From assembly GCF_029395355.1 (NCBI RefSeq), contig NZ_CP113913.1, forward strand, positions 1,302,001-1,366,000: a stretch of 64,000 nt of DNA. The letters run 5' to 3'. Of the stretch, positions 43,088-52,848 are shown one piece after another (positions within the stretch are counted from its first letter, which is position 1; the number at the start of each line of letters is the position of its first letter). Source of the stretch: Bifidobacterium sp. ESL0800. GTDB taxonomy: Bacteria > Actinomycetota > Actinomycetes > Actinomycetales > Bifidobacteriaceae. A program made the translations under genes and the position numbers. The notes below the pieces were generated by a model that was given only the letters and a program-made list of their open reading frames with translations, had not been told where the DNA came from and did not search any database.

Positions 43088-46000
43088 CTAGTCCTCATCG
43101 CCGGAAACCGGGATCCCGGCGTTCAGCTCCTTCAGGATTTCGGGTTTGGACTTGGGCTTGGCATGTTCCTCACGGCGGTCCTCGCTGGCGACACTGACGT
43201 AATACAATGTGGCGTCGATGCTGTCGAGCGGAATGCCTTTCATCTGCGCGAACATCAGCCGGTACATGTCGAGCTGGGCAAGTTTGCGGTCGATGTCCTC
43301 CGGCGTCATCGGCCTCTTGCCGGTCTTCCAATCGACGATGGTGAAGCGTTTCGTCGCATCGGTTTCATCGAGCCCGCCATAGAAGACCGCGTCAAGTTTG
43401 CCATTGACGATGCGGTCACCGAGCTCGGGGATGGCGACGACGATCTGCTCTTCGGCAGCGTACGGGCGGCGCGACGCCCAACGGCCTTCGACCAGTCTGC
43501 GCTGCCACGCGAGAATCTTGCGATCCGTCGCGCTCTGTTCGGGCTGGGGGTGCCGTTCGGCTTGCTCGAGACCGGCGATCAGCGAGGCGCGGGTCTCGAG
43601 CTCACCACCAGCCGCAATGGCCGCAACACCGTCGTCGGCAGGCATGTCGGCAACCTCATCGACACCGTACGCATCGATGAAGCGCTGCGCCCAGGCATGG
43701 AAACGCGTGCCGGCCTGCGCTGCCGGCGAGGCCACGCGAGGAATCGGACGCACAAGAGCGCGCCAATACTCACGGCTCTCCCTGGCGCTCATGTTGCCGG
43801 CGCTGGCCTGCAACGAAGTGACATTCTGGCGGCGGCTGGCAAGAATGCGCTCACCGCGCCGACGAACGACGACATCCAATGCGTCGGTGGTTTCGGCGCG
43901 GGAAGCGTTGCGGTGCGGGCGACTGGCCACCGCGTCGGATACGTCGTCGAACGCGTTACCAGGCATGCTGCCATTGCCGTTCCAGGACGCGCCCCCACCA
44001 TTGCCGTTCCCACTGTCATTGCCGAACAAACGATCGGCTCTGCTACCGTCGCCGTTTTGCACGACTTGCGTTGACGGCATCAGATCGTCGTCGGCCAACA
44101 GCATACGCGTGCGCTTGGCGAGCGACTGGCCTTCGGGCAAATCGGCGGCTATGCGGTCGACCGCAAGTGCGACGGCATCGTTTTCATCTTGGATGCCGGC
44201 TTCTCGGGCCTGGGCTGCGACGGGGTTGCCGGCCTCGCCTTGGACGTCGGCTGCCCCGCCATCGCCGGCCCTGCTGCTCTCGACCCGACCCACCAGACGC
44301 TCGCGCATCTGCCGGGTCAATACAGCCGAACGATGCAACCGACCCGCCATCGACTCACTCAACGAGGCGGGCCACGGCAAGGTTTCGTCCGCCTGCTCTC
44401 GTTCGTCCTCGTCCAAAGGCGTCTGCCAAGCCTCCTCGACGATGGCCCGTACATATTCCTTGGCGTTTGAGCCGACAAAAAGGCCGTCTGGCCTGGGAGC
44501 GTTCAATTGTGCCAACGAGCGGGGATCGTCCGAATCCGCATCTGCTGCACTTCCGGTTTCGACATCGCTATTGCCAGCACCGGCATGCCCAACCGCCGGA
44601 TTATCACTTTGTGATATATCCTCGATACTCGCGCCTTCAACATAGGCCAAGTTGCCGCTATCGCTATCGGAGACCTGCGTATCGTCCTCGACCACGACCA
44701 CATCATCCCGGTATGCCAAAGCGTCATGCACTTCGGTAAGGAAATTCGAGGGCTTGGCATCGTGGCCCGATCCGGCCGCCGCGGGGTCGCGCGAGAGTTC
44801 GGCGTGACGGCTGTAGGTCATCAATACTTCTTCGCGGGCGCGCGTCAACGCGACGTAAGCGAGCCGGCGTTCGTCGGCGTGCAACCGGCGGCCGTATTCC
44901 TCCTGCTGCGACAGATAGATTGCGCCACTGCCGTCACAAGACGTGGTTGTGCCCGAATCAAGCGCGTCGCCGTCACTTCCGTCGATCGCGTCGAAGGCCC
45001 GCATCAGCCCCTCGGACTCGTTGCCCACCACCTCCACGCTGGAAAGCTGTCGCAACGCCTCAAGCGGGTCGTCGCCGATCCCTGCGTCGTGCGGGAAGCG
45101 GGGCAGGATATCGGCGTCGGCACGCACCGGGACGGGCACGGCAGCGGGGTTGTCGAGCCAGGTATTGGCCGTCTCGTGGTATTGCGGAGCCTGCCAGACG
45201 CCCTCTTTCAAGCCGCCGATATGATCTTCGTCCAGATCGATCTTGAGCCTGTCGCCCTGATTGGACGGGAAGCCCGTGGCCTTCATACCGACCATGGCCA
45301 CGGCATCCCATTCAAGGCCCTTGGACTGGTGGATGGTCATCAGCACCACGTCGACCGGTTCGTCGGGCACCGCCGCCGTCTCGTCGGGGATGCTCTTCAG
45401 GGAATCCACCCAGGAGACGAATCCGCGCAGCGTTGGCGTGGCACCTTCAGTGATTTCCTGCGTATAGGTGTTGACCAGATCCACCAAAGCGTTCATCGGC
45501 GAACGAGCCAGAGCCGGATCCACCTGTTTTCCAGATTCCTGAATGGCCTGGGCCACGACCGTATCGATATCCAGATCGAGCGCTTCGATGGCGGTTTCGA
45601 TGATCTCGACAAGGGCATGGTTGGCGACGGCATTGACCTGCCGCAAAACTCCCGCCGCATGACGGATGGCGGCAAGTCCGGACGCGCTGAAAAGCGAGGC
45701 GACACGAGGCGAATCCAGGGAGGACCCGAGCTTGTCGTCACTCAGTACGTCGGCCAAGAAGACCATGTTGGGCACCTGATCACGATGCTCGGCGACCAGT
45801 TTTGCCCGGTTTTCCGGCTTGGCGTCCGCCGGTACGAGTCCGGAGGCGGCCAAGGCACGGAAGCGGTATTCGTCGTTGCGCCGGCTGGCGAGCTTGGCCA
45901 GAGCCTCCAAATCGCTGCTGCCCAAGCCGAAGCGCGGCGTTGCCAAAAGACGCATCAGGGCGCCCGAGTCCGTGTGATCGGCAACGACGTGCAGCAAAGC

Positions 46001-47689
46001 CAGCACATCACGGATTTCAGGCCGGTCCAGAAGGGCCGAATAGCCGACGGTCAGCGTCGTCAGTCCCGCTTTACGCAACCTTAAAGCGAATTGCGGCATG
46101 GTGCTCTTGCCTCTAAACAGGACGGCCACATGCGGCCGGACGTCTTTGCGTCCCGGGTCTTTGGGCGTATGCCTGGCGATGGAGGTTTTGGCGAACCGTA
46201 CCACGGCATCGATCTCCTGGCCGAGCGTGTCGAAACCGAGCACGCCCAACGTGCCTTCCTTGGCTGTGTCGATCGTGGTCAACGCCGGCACCGGCACCTC
46301 GCGCATCGGCGAACTCGATGGCGTCGCCTGAGGCGAGCGCAGTGGCTGGGTCAGGTCGTTGGCGGCTTCGAGCACCACCCGGGCATTGCGTCGGGTGACG
46401 CTCAGCGAATACGGCTTGGCACTCTCGTCCATACCGAAATCGCGTTGGAACATGCGGAACGCGCCCGGGCTGGCACCACGCCAGGCATAGATGGACTGGA
46501 AGGGGTCACCCACGGCATTGACCGCGGAATGCCGTGATGGTGACGCAGAAGAAGTGGAATCGTCAGGATGGAACAAGGCGGCGATCAGCGCGGCCTGGGT
46601 GGTGGACGTGTCCTGATATTCGTCGAGCAGGACGTGGGTATAGCGGTGGCGCAGACGCTCGCCGATCGAGGGGAAACGGGTGATCAATGCGTAGGCGGCG
46701 ACGGTGAAATCGTTGAATTCCGCCATATTGAGCTGCTGCTTGCGTTCGTGGTAACGCTCGACCAAGGTCAACAGGACTTCGCGTTTTTGGGCGACACTAC
46801 GCAACCCCGCGCTGCGAAAGACGGCGAGACCATGGCCAGCTGCACGGTAATCGGCGATGCGCTCGGCGAATTGCTCGTCGCGCTCCTTCTTCCTGCGCTT
46901 CGGCGGTTTTCCGGGTTTCGGTTCGTCTTCAGGCACGGCTTCCTCGCCGATGACAGCGTCCATCTGCGCGATGAACGCCTGATCCCACGCGCGTATACGG
47001 GTAATGGCGTCGGGGACGCTCACGCAATGCTCGCCGATCATCGAGCCGCTGATGGCGTTGGAAAGGCTCAGCACGCTGGCGACGATATCGGCAAATCCGC
47101 CGAATCCCTGCCCGCGCAGGATGTCCATGTTCTCGTCGATGACGGAGACTGCAAGCTGGTGGGCTCCGGCCTCGCTCAGCGGCTGGGTGTTCTGGTCGAA
47201 GCCGACCAAGAGACCGTACTGGCGCACGATGGACTGGAAGAAGGCGTCGTAGGTGGAGACCTGCGGTTTGAGAAACACGTTGGCGCGACGCGGGGCGCCG
47301 GCAACGCTCGCCACGGCCTCGTTCGCCCGTGCGTTTTCGGCCACCGCGCCGGACACACGGCCCAGCAGCTCGGAGGCGGCCTTGCGCGTGAAGGTCAGCC
47401 CGAGGATCTTCTCGGGCGGCACGCCGACCTCGATCAGGTTGATGATGCGACGGGTCATGGTGTAGGTCTTGCCCGATCCGGCGCCGGCGACCACGAGCAC
47501 GTCGGCGTCTTCGGGCGCGTTGATGACGGCTGCCTGCTCTGGGCTGTCGGTATTGGCGGTCTTGACAGTATCACCGGTATCGCCGGTTCTGCGTTTCATC
47601 CCGTTACGGTTATCATATTCGGATACATTCATACCGACCTGTACGCCTTCGATATCATCGAACCGGCCCAACCGTTCGTCTTCCGCCAT
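43088..47689 (-). CDS. adnB: UvrD-like helicase-nuclease, AdnB-type subunit
   Basis: 1533 residues. UvrD-family motor with Walker A AGAGSGKTYT (K74), LTFTRKAASEL, the DEYQDTS Walker B, GDPFQSIYAWRGA, MTIHQSKGLEWDAV and VALTRAREE. A RecB-type nuclease closes the protein: GKLDAVFYGG, then FTIVDWKTGKRP with the catalytic D-x-K. With its upstream partner it forms the actinobacterial double-strand-break end-resection machine. Mycobacterial AdnB is about 1,100 residues; the extra length here is mostly acidic, Gly/Ser-rich inserts between the motor and the nuclease. AGGGG precedes the ATG at 47689, which lies one base after the stop of the upstream gene. Confidence 0.85.
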   Translation of the reverse strand: MAEDERLGRFDDIEGVQVGMNVSEYDNRNGMKRRTGDTGDTVKTANTDSPEQAAVINAPEDADVLVVAGAGSGKTYTMTRRIINLIEVGVPPEKILGLTFTRKAASELLGRVSGAVAENARANEAVASVAGAPRRANVFLKPQVSTYDAFFQSIVRQYGLLVGFDQNTQPLSEAGAHQLAVSVIDENMDILRGQGFGGFADIVASVLSLSNAISGSMIGEHCVSVPDAITRIRAWDQAFIAQMDAVIGEEAVPEDEPKPGKPPKRRKKERDEQFAERIADYRAAGHGLAVFRSAGLRSVAQKREVLLTLVERYHERKQQLNMAEFNDFTVAAYALITRFPSIGERLRHRYTHVLLDEYQDTSTTQAALIAALFHPDDSTSSASPSRHSAVNAVGDPFQSIYAWRGASPGAFRMFQRDFGMDESAKPYSLSVTRRNARVVLEAANDLTQPLRSPQATPSSSPMREVPVPALTTIDTAKEGTLGVLGFDTLGQEIDAVVRFAKTSIARHTPKDPGRKDVRPHVAVLFRGKSTMPQFALRLRKAGLTTLTVGYSALLDRPEIRDVLALLHVVADHTDSGALMRLLATPRFGLGSSDLEALAKLASRRNDEYRFRALAASGLVPADAKPENRAKLVAEHRDQVPNMVFLADVLSDDKLGSSLDSPRVASLFSASGLAAIRHAAGVLRQVNAVANHALVEIIETAIEALDLDIDTVVAQAIQESGKQVDPALARSPMNALVDLVNTYTQEITEGATPTLRGFVSWVDSLKSIPDETAAVPDEPVDVVLMTIHQSKGLEWDAVAMVGMKATGFPSNQGDRLKIDLDEDHIGGLKEGVWQAPQYHETANTWLDNPAAVPVPVRADADILPRFPHDAGIGDDPLEALRQLSSVEVVGNESEGLMRAFDAIDGSDGDALDSGTTTSCDGSGAIYLSQQEEYGRRLHADERRLAYVALTRAREEVLMTYSRHAELSRDPAAAGSGHDAKPSNFLTEVHDALAYRDDVVVVEDDTQVSDSDSGNLAYVEGASIEDISQSDNPAVGHAGAGNSDVETGSAADADSDDPRSLAQLNAPRPDGLFVGSNAKEYVRAIVEEAWQTPLDEDEREQADETLPWPASLSESMAGRLHRSAVLTRQMRERLVGRVESSRAGDGGAADVQGEAGNPVAAQAREAGIQDENDAVALAVDRIAADLPEGQSLAKRTRMLLADDDLMPSTQVVQNGDGSRADRLFGNDSGNGNGGGASWNGNGSMPGNAFDDVSDAVASRPHRNASRAETTDALDVVVRRRGERILASRRQNVTSLQASAGNMSARESREYWRALVRPIPRVASPAAQAGTRFHAWAQRFIDAYGVDEVADMPADDGVAAIAAGGELETRASLIAGLEQAERHPQPEQSATDRKILAWQRRLVEGRWASRRPYAAEEQIVVAIPELGDRIVNGKLDAVFYGGLDETDATKRFTIVDWKTGKRPMTPEDIDRKLAQLDMYRLMFAQMKGIPLDSIDATLYYVSVASEDRREEHAKPKSKPEILKELNAGIPVSGDED

Positions 47690-47690
47690 C

Positions 47691-50600
47691 TCAGCCCCTC
47701 CTGACTTCATAGACCGTATCCACCTCGCCGGCGCAGGCCGGGCACACCGTTTTCATCCTGCACCAGGTCACGTGGTCGGGTTGCGGCCGCGCGACCAGCA
47801 CGCTCGAGCGGGAGGCCGCCGCAGCGTAGAAGATACGCGAGATCATCGTCAGCGCCCAGACGGCCTGGGTGCCACGCAGCGAAAGGAACTGCTGCCAGGC
47901 GTGTTCGCCCACACCTTGTGGCGCGTCGGCCGGCAGGTCGGCAATATCCGCGAGTTTCTGCAAATCGGCATAGTGGCTGCGCGGCGTGAAACCGGTGCTG
48001 TTCAATGCCCCTCCGTGGAAAAGCGGCGGCTGGAACAGCGTTTCCGGAACCCGATAGCCATAGGCAGGAGCCGGCGTCGAGTCAACATCGAACAGGGCGC
48101 TTTGGGTGATGTCGGGCATGGCCTTCAAGGCCTCGACCCCGTGCAATCCGGCATTGGGCAGCACACTCGAAGTCCTGCTCCCATCGTTTTCGCCAGACCG
48201 ATCCGCTTCGGGGAACGCCAGACCGAGCTGGTAGCAGACCAGCTGCAAATCGTTGAACATCTGCTTGGCTGTGTGCTTGTGCCCGGTTTTCCAATCAATC
48301 AGGCGCACATGCGCCTTGCCGTCGCCCAAGTCCCGCCATTCCAGCCGGTCGATACGTCCGGTCAGACGTACCTGCAGATCCGTGTTCATGCCCTCGGGCC
48401 AGCCGCCGTTGAGTGCCGCCATGATACCTGCGAGATCGTCGAGGTCGATCGGGTCGATGCCGTCGATGGCGTTATAGGCCGCGCAGATGTCGTCAAGGCC
48501 GAACCGTGCCGCGAACGCATACTCGCTATCCGCATGCTGCAAACGGCCCACGGCGAAGTTCTTGAGATTGCCGTAAGGGTAATCCTTGCCATTCGAAGTC
48601 ACAAAGTAGGTCGCGATATCGGTGAGCGTCTGCTGCGCACCTTCGTCCTTGCTTTCCGCCTTGTAGCGCTGCTCGGGGTCGTCAATGGCATCGAGGTCAT
48701 CGGCAAGTTCATGGTACATCTCCATCATGCGAGCCGCGATCGCCTCGATACGTTCGTTTTCGGGCTTTTCTGCCATGAAATTCGGGGAATCCAGGCCGGC
48801 CTCGCCGGCAAGCTGGGCGACTTTGTGGATCAACGTGCCGAAACCGGTGGCCGCGTTCGACGGACGCGGGCCGGCGAACTGGCTTTCGAGCATCCAGCAG
48901 ACCGGGCATGCCCAGATTCGGTCGACCTGCGAGGGGGAAAGCGTTACCGTGGGAGCCGAGGACGATGAATCATTGTTGTTCGATGCGTTGCGCGAGGGTT
49001 GGGCGGCCTGCAAGCCCGCGGGCAAAACGGTTTTATCGGATTGTGATGATTTCGAGGCATCCGCTTTTGTTCCGACTTCTGAACGCACACCTGCTTCACC
49101 GTGCAGGTTGAAGGTATACGGCCAGCTTTCGGGATCGGCCGCTTCGAGCCCGGCGTCGCCAAGCAATGCCAGCGACACGGCGGCATCCTGAATCCGCACC
49201 GAAGATGCGGCGTCAGACATGGCCTCCGATTGCAACGGACCGGCCGCAAAGTCAGTCGAGTCAGCGTCCTTGCGCGCTGCGCTTGCAACAGCATCCGTCT
49301 GACGCATCAGCTCGATGCGCGAGGCCGCCACCAGCCCACGCGGGTCGGCATCAAGGCCGGCAAAGCGGCCGGAATCCGCAAGCGGCGTGTAATCCCGGGC
49401 CGCCGGATCCGCGTCGCGCACGCGATCGAAGCGTTCGGGCACGTAGGTATAGAGAAAATCGGACGGGACGGCGTCATCGCTCAGCACTGCGCTCAACGTC
49501 ACCTGCTCGCTCGCCCTCGTCAGCGCCACCAGGAAGCTTTTCTGCTCGGCCGAAAGCACCTGGGCAAGCTCCGGGTCTCCTCCGGCCATGCCCGGCTCGA
49601 GCTCGTCGCGCATGCCGCCGTGCAGGACGACGTCGGCAAGGTTCTCGCCGCCGAACATGGTGTTGCGCGCTGCCAGGTTCGGCCAGACATCCTGCTGGAT
49701 TTCGGCGATGAACACGAAGGGCCAATGGCCGGCCGCGGCACCGGCGGGGGTGGTGAGCGTGACCGCCTGATCGATGGGCGCGACCTTGGCCAACGAATCG
49801 GCCTCAATGCGCATCGAACGGACGCTGGAAATGAAGTCCCCGACGCTTTGCTTTTCGCCCGCGCCGGAAGCGTAGGCGAAAAGCCGCATCATCACGTCCA
49901 GCCGGTCGTTGGCGGCACGGCCGTCGGCGTTGTTGGCGAGCGCTGCCACCTGCCAGGAAACGGCCACATGACAGGCATCCCATGCCAGCCCGAGCGCATA
50001 CTGCGGCTCACGGCTCGGCAAGGCGGCCAGTCCCTTTTCGACTTTGGCCACCAAATCCCAGACATGGCCGAAAGCCCGAGAATAAAGGTCGCCACCCACT
50101 TTGCCAATCAATTCCAGAACCGCTGCGGCGTCACCGGCAGATTCAGCTTCGGTCTGCGATGCGTCGTCCATGTCGGCAACATCGAACGCCAGCATGATAT
50201 ACATCGCATCCACGCCGAAGGGCATATCACCTTCGCTCTGCTGTCCGTCATCTGAAAGAAGGCTGTTATCGACTTCGATATCGCCCGTCGTACGTTGCGC
50301 GACAGCCCGATCCCGCAACGCCTTCCACGTAGTTTGCAGACGCGGCAGTTGCGCGGTGACGTCCAAAGACTGCCTGGCTCCTTCGCCATTCGCCGCGGTG
50401 GTTTCGTTGTCCGTTTCCCCGTCGATCACCTGAGCCAACGAGGCGATGGCCTTCATCACCGATTCCACCGGGGACAGACGCGCCGGGTAAGCCGCGGAAG
50501 ACGAACGCAGGCTCACCAACGGACTTTCCAACAAGGTCTGCACGCGGCTACGCACATATCTTGCCGTCTCGCCCAACGACATGCCGGAAGCATCGATACC

Positions 50601-52358
50601 GTCGTGTCGCAGCCTTGCCAATTCCAGCAACGCGAACAGCCCCTGCACGCTCGGATCGTCCTTGAGCGGCTTGGTGACCGCCGAGTAACGAACCGGCACC
50701 CCGTCGCCGCGCAACCGCTCGCCGAACGCGCGCACCGTGTCGTTGTCGTGGGCGATGAGCGCGAAATCATTCCATTGCCGGCCGCTAGAAAGATGCGTTT
50801 CCTTGATGCGCCAGACCACATCGTCCAGCTCCTCGCGCAAGTTGCGATACAGCAGGGTTCTTACGCTGCCGTCCTTCGGTTTCGGGTCGTTTGCGTCCAA
50901 GGTCTCGATGGGAAGGCTTGCGGTCAGGCGCGGCAGTTTTCCGGGGCGGTCGGGCAATGCCACGGAAGTTTGTTCGTTGGCGGCGATGGAAAGCGAGACG
51001 CGTGAAGCCAGCAAATCGAGATATGAGGACGACGCGGCGAAATGATTGCCCAAAACCGGTTCACCATTATTGCTGTGCCCGACGGCCCGGGAAGCGCCGG
51101 TTTCGACAAGTCCGTTTTCATTCGCCGAATCCGGAGAATCATTGTGTCCCGCGCCATCTTGCGCGTCATAAGATCTGCCCGAGATACTCGCGGCCTGGCA
51201 AATCCTTCGCGTCGGCAGTGTCATCGTCTCGGCCGAAAGCGGTGGCTGCTGCGCGCGCATGAACAGATACTCGGGGTAGGAACCGCGGAAGGTCTGCACG
51301 GCTTCGTCGGGATTGCCCACCAGAAGCAGCCTCACGCCACGTCGTGCCAACGCCTCGAGGAACGAAAGCCCGGCCAGCGTCAGATCCTGGAAGTCGTCGA
51401 TCACCACGAATGTCGGCAGCACCCGCGCGTCCACTTGTGCAGCCGCCAGCGCACCTTCAACCAGCAGGCGCGAGGAATCGAGCCGGGACTCGCCCGGATA
51501 GCCGTCGACCACGGCCTGCATATACTCTTTTCGCAGGGCGAATGCCAGCCGCCACTGGACACCGAGCCGTTCATCGCGCAAGCTGTAGGCATCGCTTGCA
51601 TTCCGCGAATCCGCAAGCAAACGGAGGACCTCGTCTTCGCGCGCGGCCCCCAGACCCAGCTCGTCCATACGAGCCAGCATGTCTCGCAATTGCATTACAA
51701 ACGCATCGTTGATACCGCGCGCAAAGAGTACGTCGCTGCTCCCGATGCCCTTCGACGTGGAGCGGGGTTGCGATGTCGTGTCGCGAACCGTTGTTGCGCC
51801 TTGCCTGCGGAAGGCCGAGCCGCGCGAGCCTCTGCCCGCCGCGCTTCCGTCATCACCGTAGACGGTATCGACCCAATCGTCCGCGGCAAAATACCGTCGC
51901 ATCAGCTCGCAGGTATCGCACAGCTCGCCGGCTCGGGCGTGCCCGACATGCACCGCCACGACCTGACGCAACAAGGCGTCCTGCTCCGCCCCGTTCAAGA
52001 GTTTCGGCAGGGGCTCGTGGCGACTCTCACGAATCCGCGAAATCATACGAAAGGCGATGGCGGAAAGTGTGGTCACCGGCCGGGCGCTTGAAGTGGAACG
52101 GACCTCACGAATGATTCGGTCGGAAAGCCTGTCGGCAGCCTGACGCCCGGAAACCGCCATGGAAACCCTGCCGTCGCCGAACCGCTGGATGCCCTCGAGC
52201 GTCGCCGCCAGCGCGAATTCGGTTTTGCCGCTCCTTGGCGCACCGGCCACCAGAAGCGTGCGGGCGCCGGTTTCGCAGGCATCGTCCAGCATCGTTTTCA
52301 CCGCATCCATTGCGGCGTAACCACTGAAATCCAACGTTTCGTTCCCACTCATAGCCAT
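47691..52358 (-). CDS. adnA: Helicase-nuclease, AdnA-type subunit
   Basis: 1555 residues. Walker A VAGAPRSGKTEFAL (K45) and Walker B FVVIDDFQDLT, followed by GNPDEAVQTFRGSYPE, are UvrD-like but more degenerate than in the partner, as in AdnA. The C-terminal nuclease has GRIDRLEWRD and VRLIDWKTGHK. Cysteines before it (WACPVCW) and at the very end (CRMKTVCPAC) could hold an iron-sulphur cluster. No ribosome binding site is visible; ATGs at 52358 and 52352 and a TTG at 52364 are possible starts. It is the first gene of the adnA-adnB operon. The SRP RNA gene lies 42 bp upstream on the same strand. Confidence 0.82.
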   Translation of the reverse strand: MAMSGNETLDFSGYAAMDAVKTMLDDACETGARTLLVAGAPRSGKTEFALAATLEGIQRFGDGRVSMAVSGRQAADRLSDRIIREVRSTSSARPVTTLSAIAFRMISRIRESRHEPLPKLLNGAEQDALLRQVVAVHVGHARAGELCDTCELMRRYFAADDWVDTVYGDDGSAAGRGSRGSAFRRQGATTVRDTTSQPRSTSKGIGSSDVLFARGINDAFVMQLRDMLARMDELGLGAAREDEVLRLLADSRNASDAYSLRDERLGVQWRLAFALRKEYMQAVVDGYPGESRLDSSRLLVEGALAAAQVDARVLPTFVVIDDFQDLTLAGLSFLEALARRGVRLLLVGNPDEAVQTFRGSYPEYLFMRAQQPPLSAETMTLPTRRICQAASISGRSYDAQDGAGHNDSPDSANENGLVETGASRAVGHSNNGEPVLGNHFAASSSYLDLLASRVSLSIAANEQTSVALPDRPGKLPRLTASLPIETLDANDPKPKDGSVRTLLYRNLREELDDVVWRIKETHLSSGRQWNDFALIAHDNDTVRAFGERLRGDGVPVRYSAVTKPLKDDPSVQGLFALLELARLRHDGIDASGMSLGETARYVRSRVQTLLESPLVSLRSSSAAYPARLSPVESVMKAIASLAQVIDGETDNETTAANGEGARQSLDVTAQLPRLQTTWKALRDRAVAQRTTGDIEVDNSLLSDDGQQSEGDMPFGVDAMYIMLAFDVADMDDASQTEAESAGDAAAVLELIGKVGGDLYSRAFGHVWDLVAKVEKGLAALPSREPQYALGLAWDACHVAVSWQVAALANNADGRAANDRLDVMMRLFAYASGAGEKQSVGDFISSVRSMRIEADSLAKVAPIDQAVTLTTPAGAAAGHWPFVFIAEIQQDVWPNLAARNTMFGGENLADVVLHGGMRDELEPGMAGGDPELAQVLSAEQKSFLVALTRASEQVTLSAVLSDDAVPSDFLYTYVPERFDRVRDADPAARDYTPLADSGRFAGLDADPRGLVAASRIELMRQTDAVASAARKDADSTDFAAGPLQSEAMSDAASSVRIQDAAVSLALLGDAGLEAADPESWPYTFNLHGEAGVRSEVGTKADASKSSQSDKTVLPAGLQAAQPSRNASNNNDSSSSAPTVTLSPSQVDRIWACPVCWMLESQFAGPRPSNAATGFGTLIHKVAQLAGEAGLDSPNFMAEKPENERIEAIAARMMEMYHELADDLDAIDDPEQRYKAESKDEGAQQTLTDIATYFVTSNGKDYPYGNLKNFAVGRLQHADSEYAFAARFGLDDICAAYNAIDGIDPIDLDDLAGIMAALNGGWPEGMNTDLQVRLTGRIDRLEWRDLGDGKAHVRLIDWKTGHKHTAKQMFNDLQLVCYQLGLAFPEADRSGENDGSRTSSVLPNAGLHGVEALKAMPDITQSALFDVDSTPAPAYGYRVPETLFQPPLFHGGALNSTGFTPRSHYADLQKLADIADLPADAPQGVGEHAWQQFLSLRGTQAVWALTMISRIFYAAAASRSSVLVARPQPDHVTWCRMKTVCPACAGEVDTVYEVRRG

Positions 52359-52401
52359 AGTCAAAGTCTAAAGGCCGGTATGGTCGCGAAGGTATAAGAA
52401 A

Positions 52402-52486
52402 ACCTTCACGCACCCGACAGAGGCCACTTACCCTTGCTGCATTCCTGCCCTGGGGGGATTGGGTGACATAACGCCACGTGAAGGCT
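52402..52486 (-). ncRNA. ffs: Signal recognition particle RNA (small bacterial 4.5S type)
   Basis: On the minus strand the conserved domain IV core is clear: CCAGGGCAGGAA, with a GGAA tetraloop (52442-52445) closed by GCA/TGC, followed by GCAGCAAGGGTAA. Outer ends pair as CCTTCACG with CGTGAAGG (52403-52410 with 52477-52484), and TTTTCTT follows as a terminator. It pairs with Ffh for membrane protein targeting. Ends are approximate by a few bases. Confidence 0.93.
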
Positions 52487-52848
52487 TAACCAGTATACCC
52501 CATACCGGGACCGAGCACACGACCTTCGACAATCCGTTTTAGAGCTATCCGACAAACTCAGTATCCAATTGCCGCGCATCAGCCGGAAAAACGAAATACG
52601 TACAAACAACATCGCAATTCGAATCCATTCACCGAACGGCATAAAACCGATGATTTGCACGCGCCCTACCAAGGCACGCACCACCGCGCATACGGCAACT
52701 CGCCGACGAGCATCATCAACCTGCGCCCAACCGCCACAATCGGAGTGCCCACTGGCTTGTAGTATGGAGACGATACGCGTCACGTTGACGGCGCAACACA
52801 ATTGACGGAACGCCTTGCCGATGGACCGCGGAGGCTGAAAGGAAACAG
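52487..52848. other. 362-bp space between SRP RNA and glf
   Basis: Must contain the divergent promoters of the SRP RNA and glf. No tRNA, hairpin array or convincing small gene seen. Confidence 0.5.

Noticed and set aside
52590..52630. Possible tRNA T-loop (TTCGAATCC)
   Set aside because: No matching acceptor or anticodon stems around it.
52406..52801. 131-codon minus-strand open frame across the SRP RNA
   Set aside because: It reads through the conserved SRP RNA core and terminator, has no ribosome binding site and no homology.
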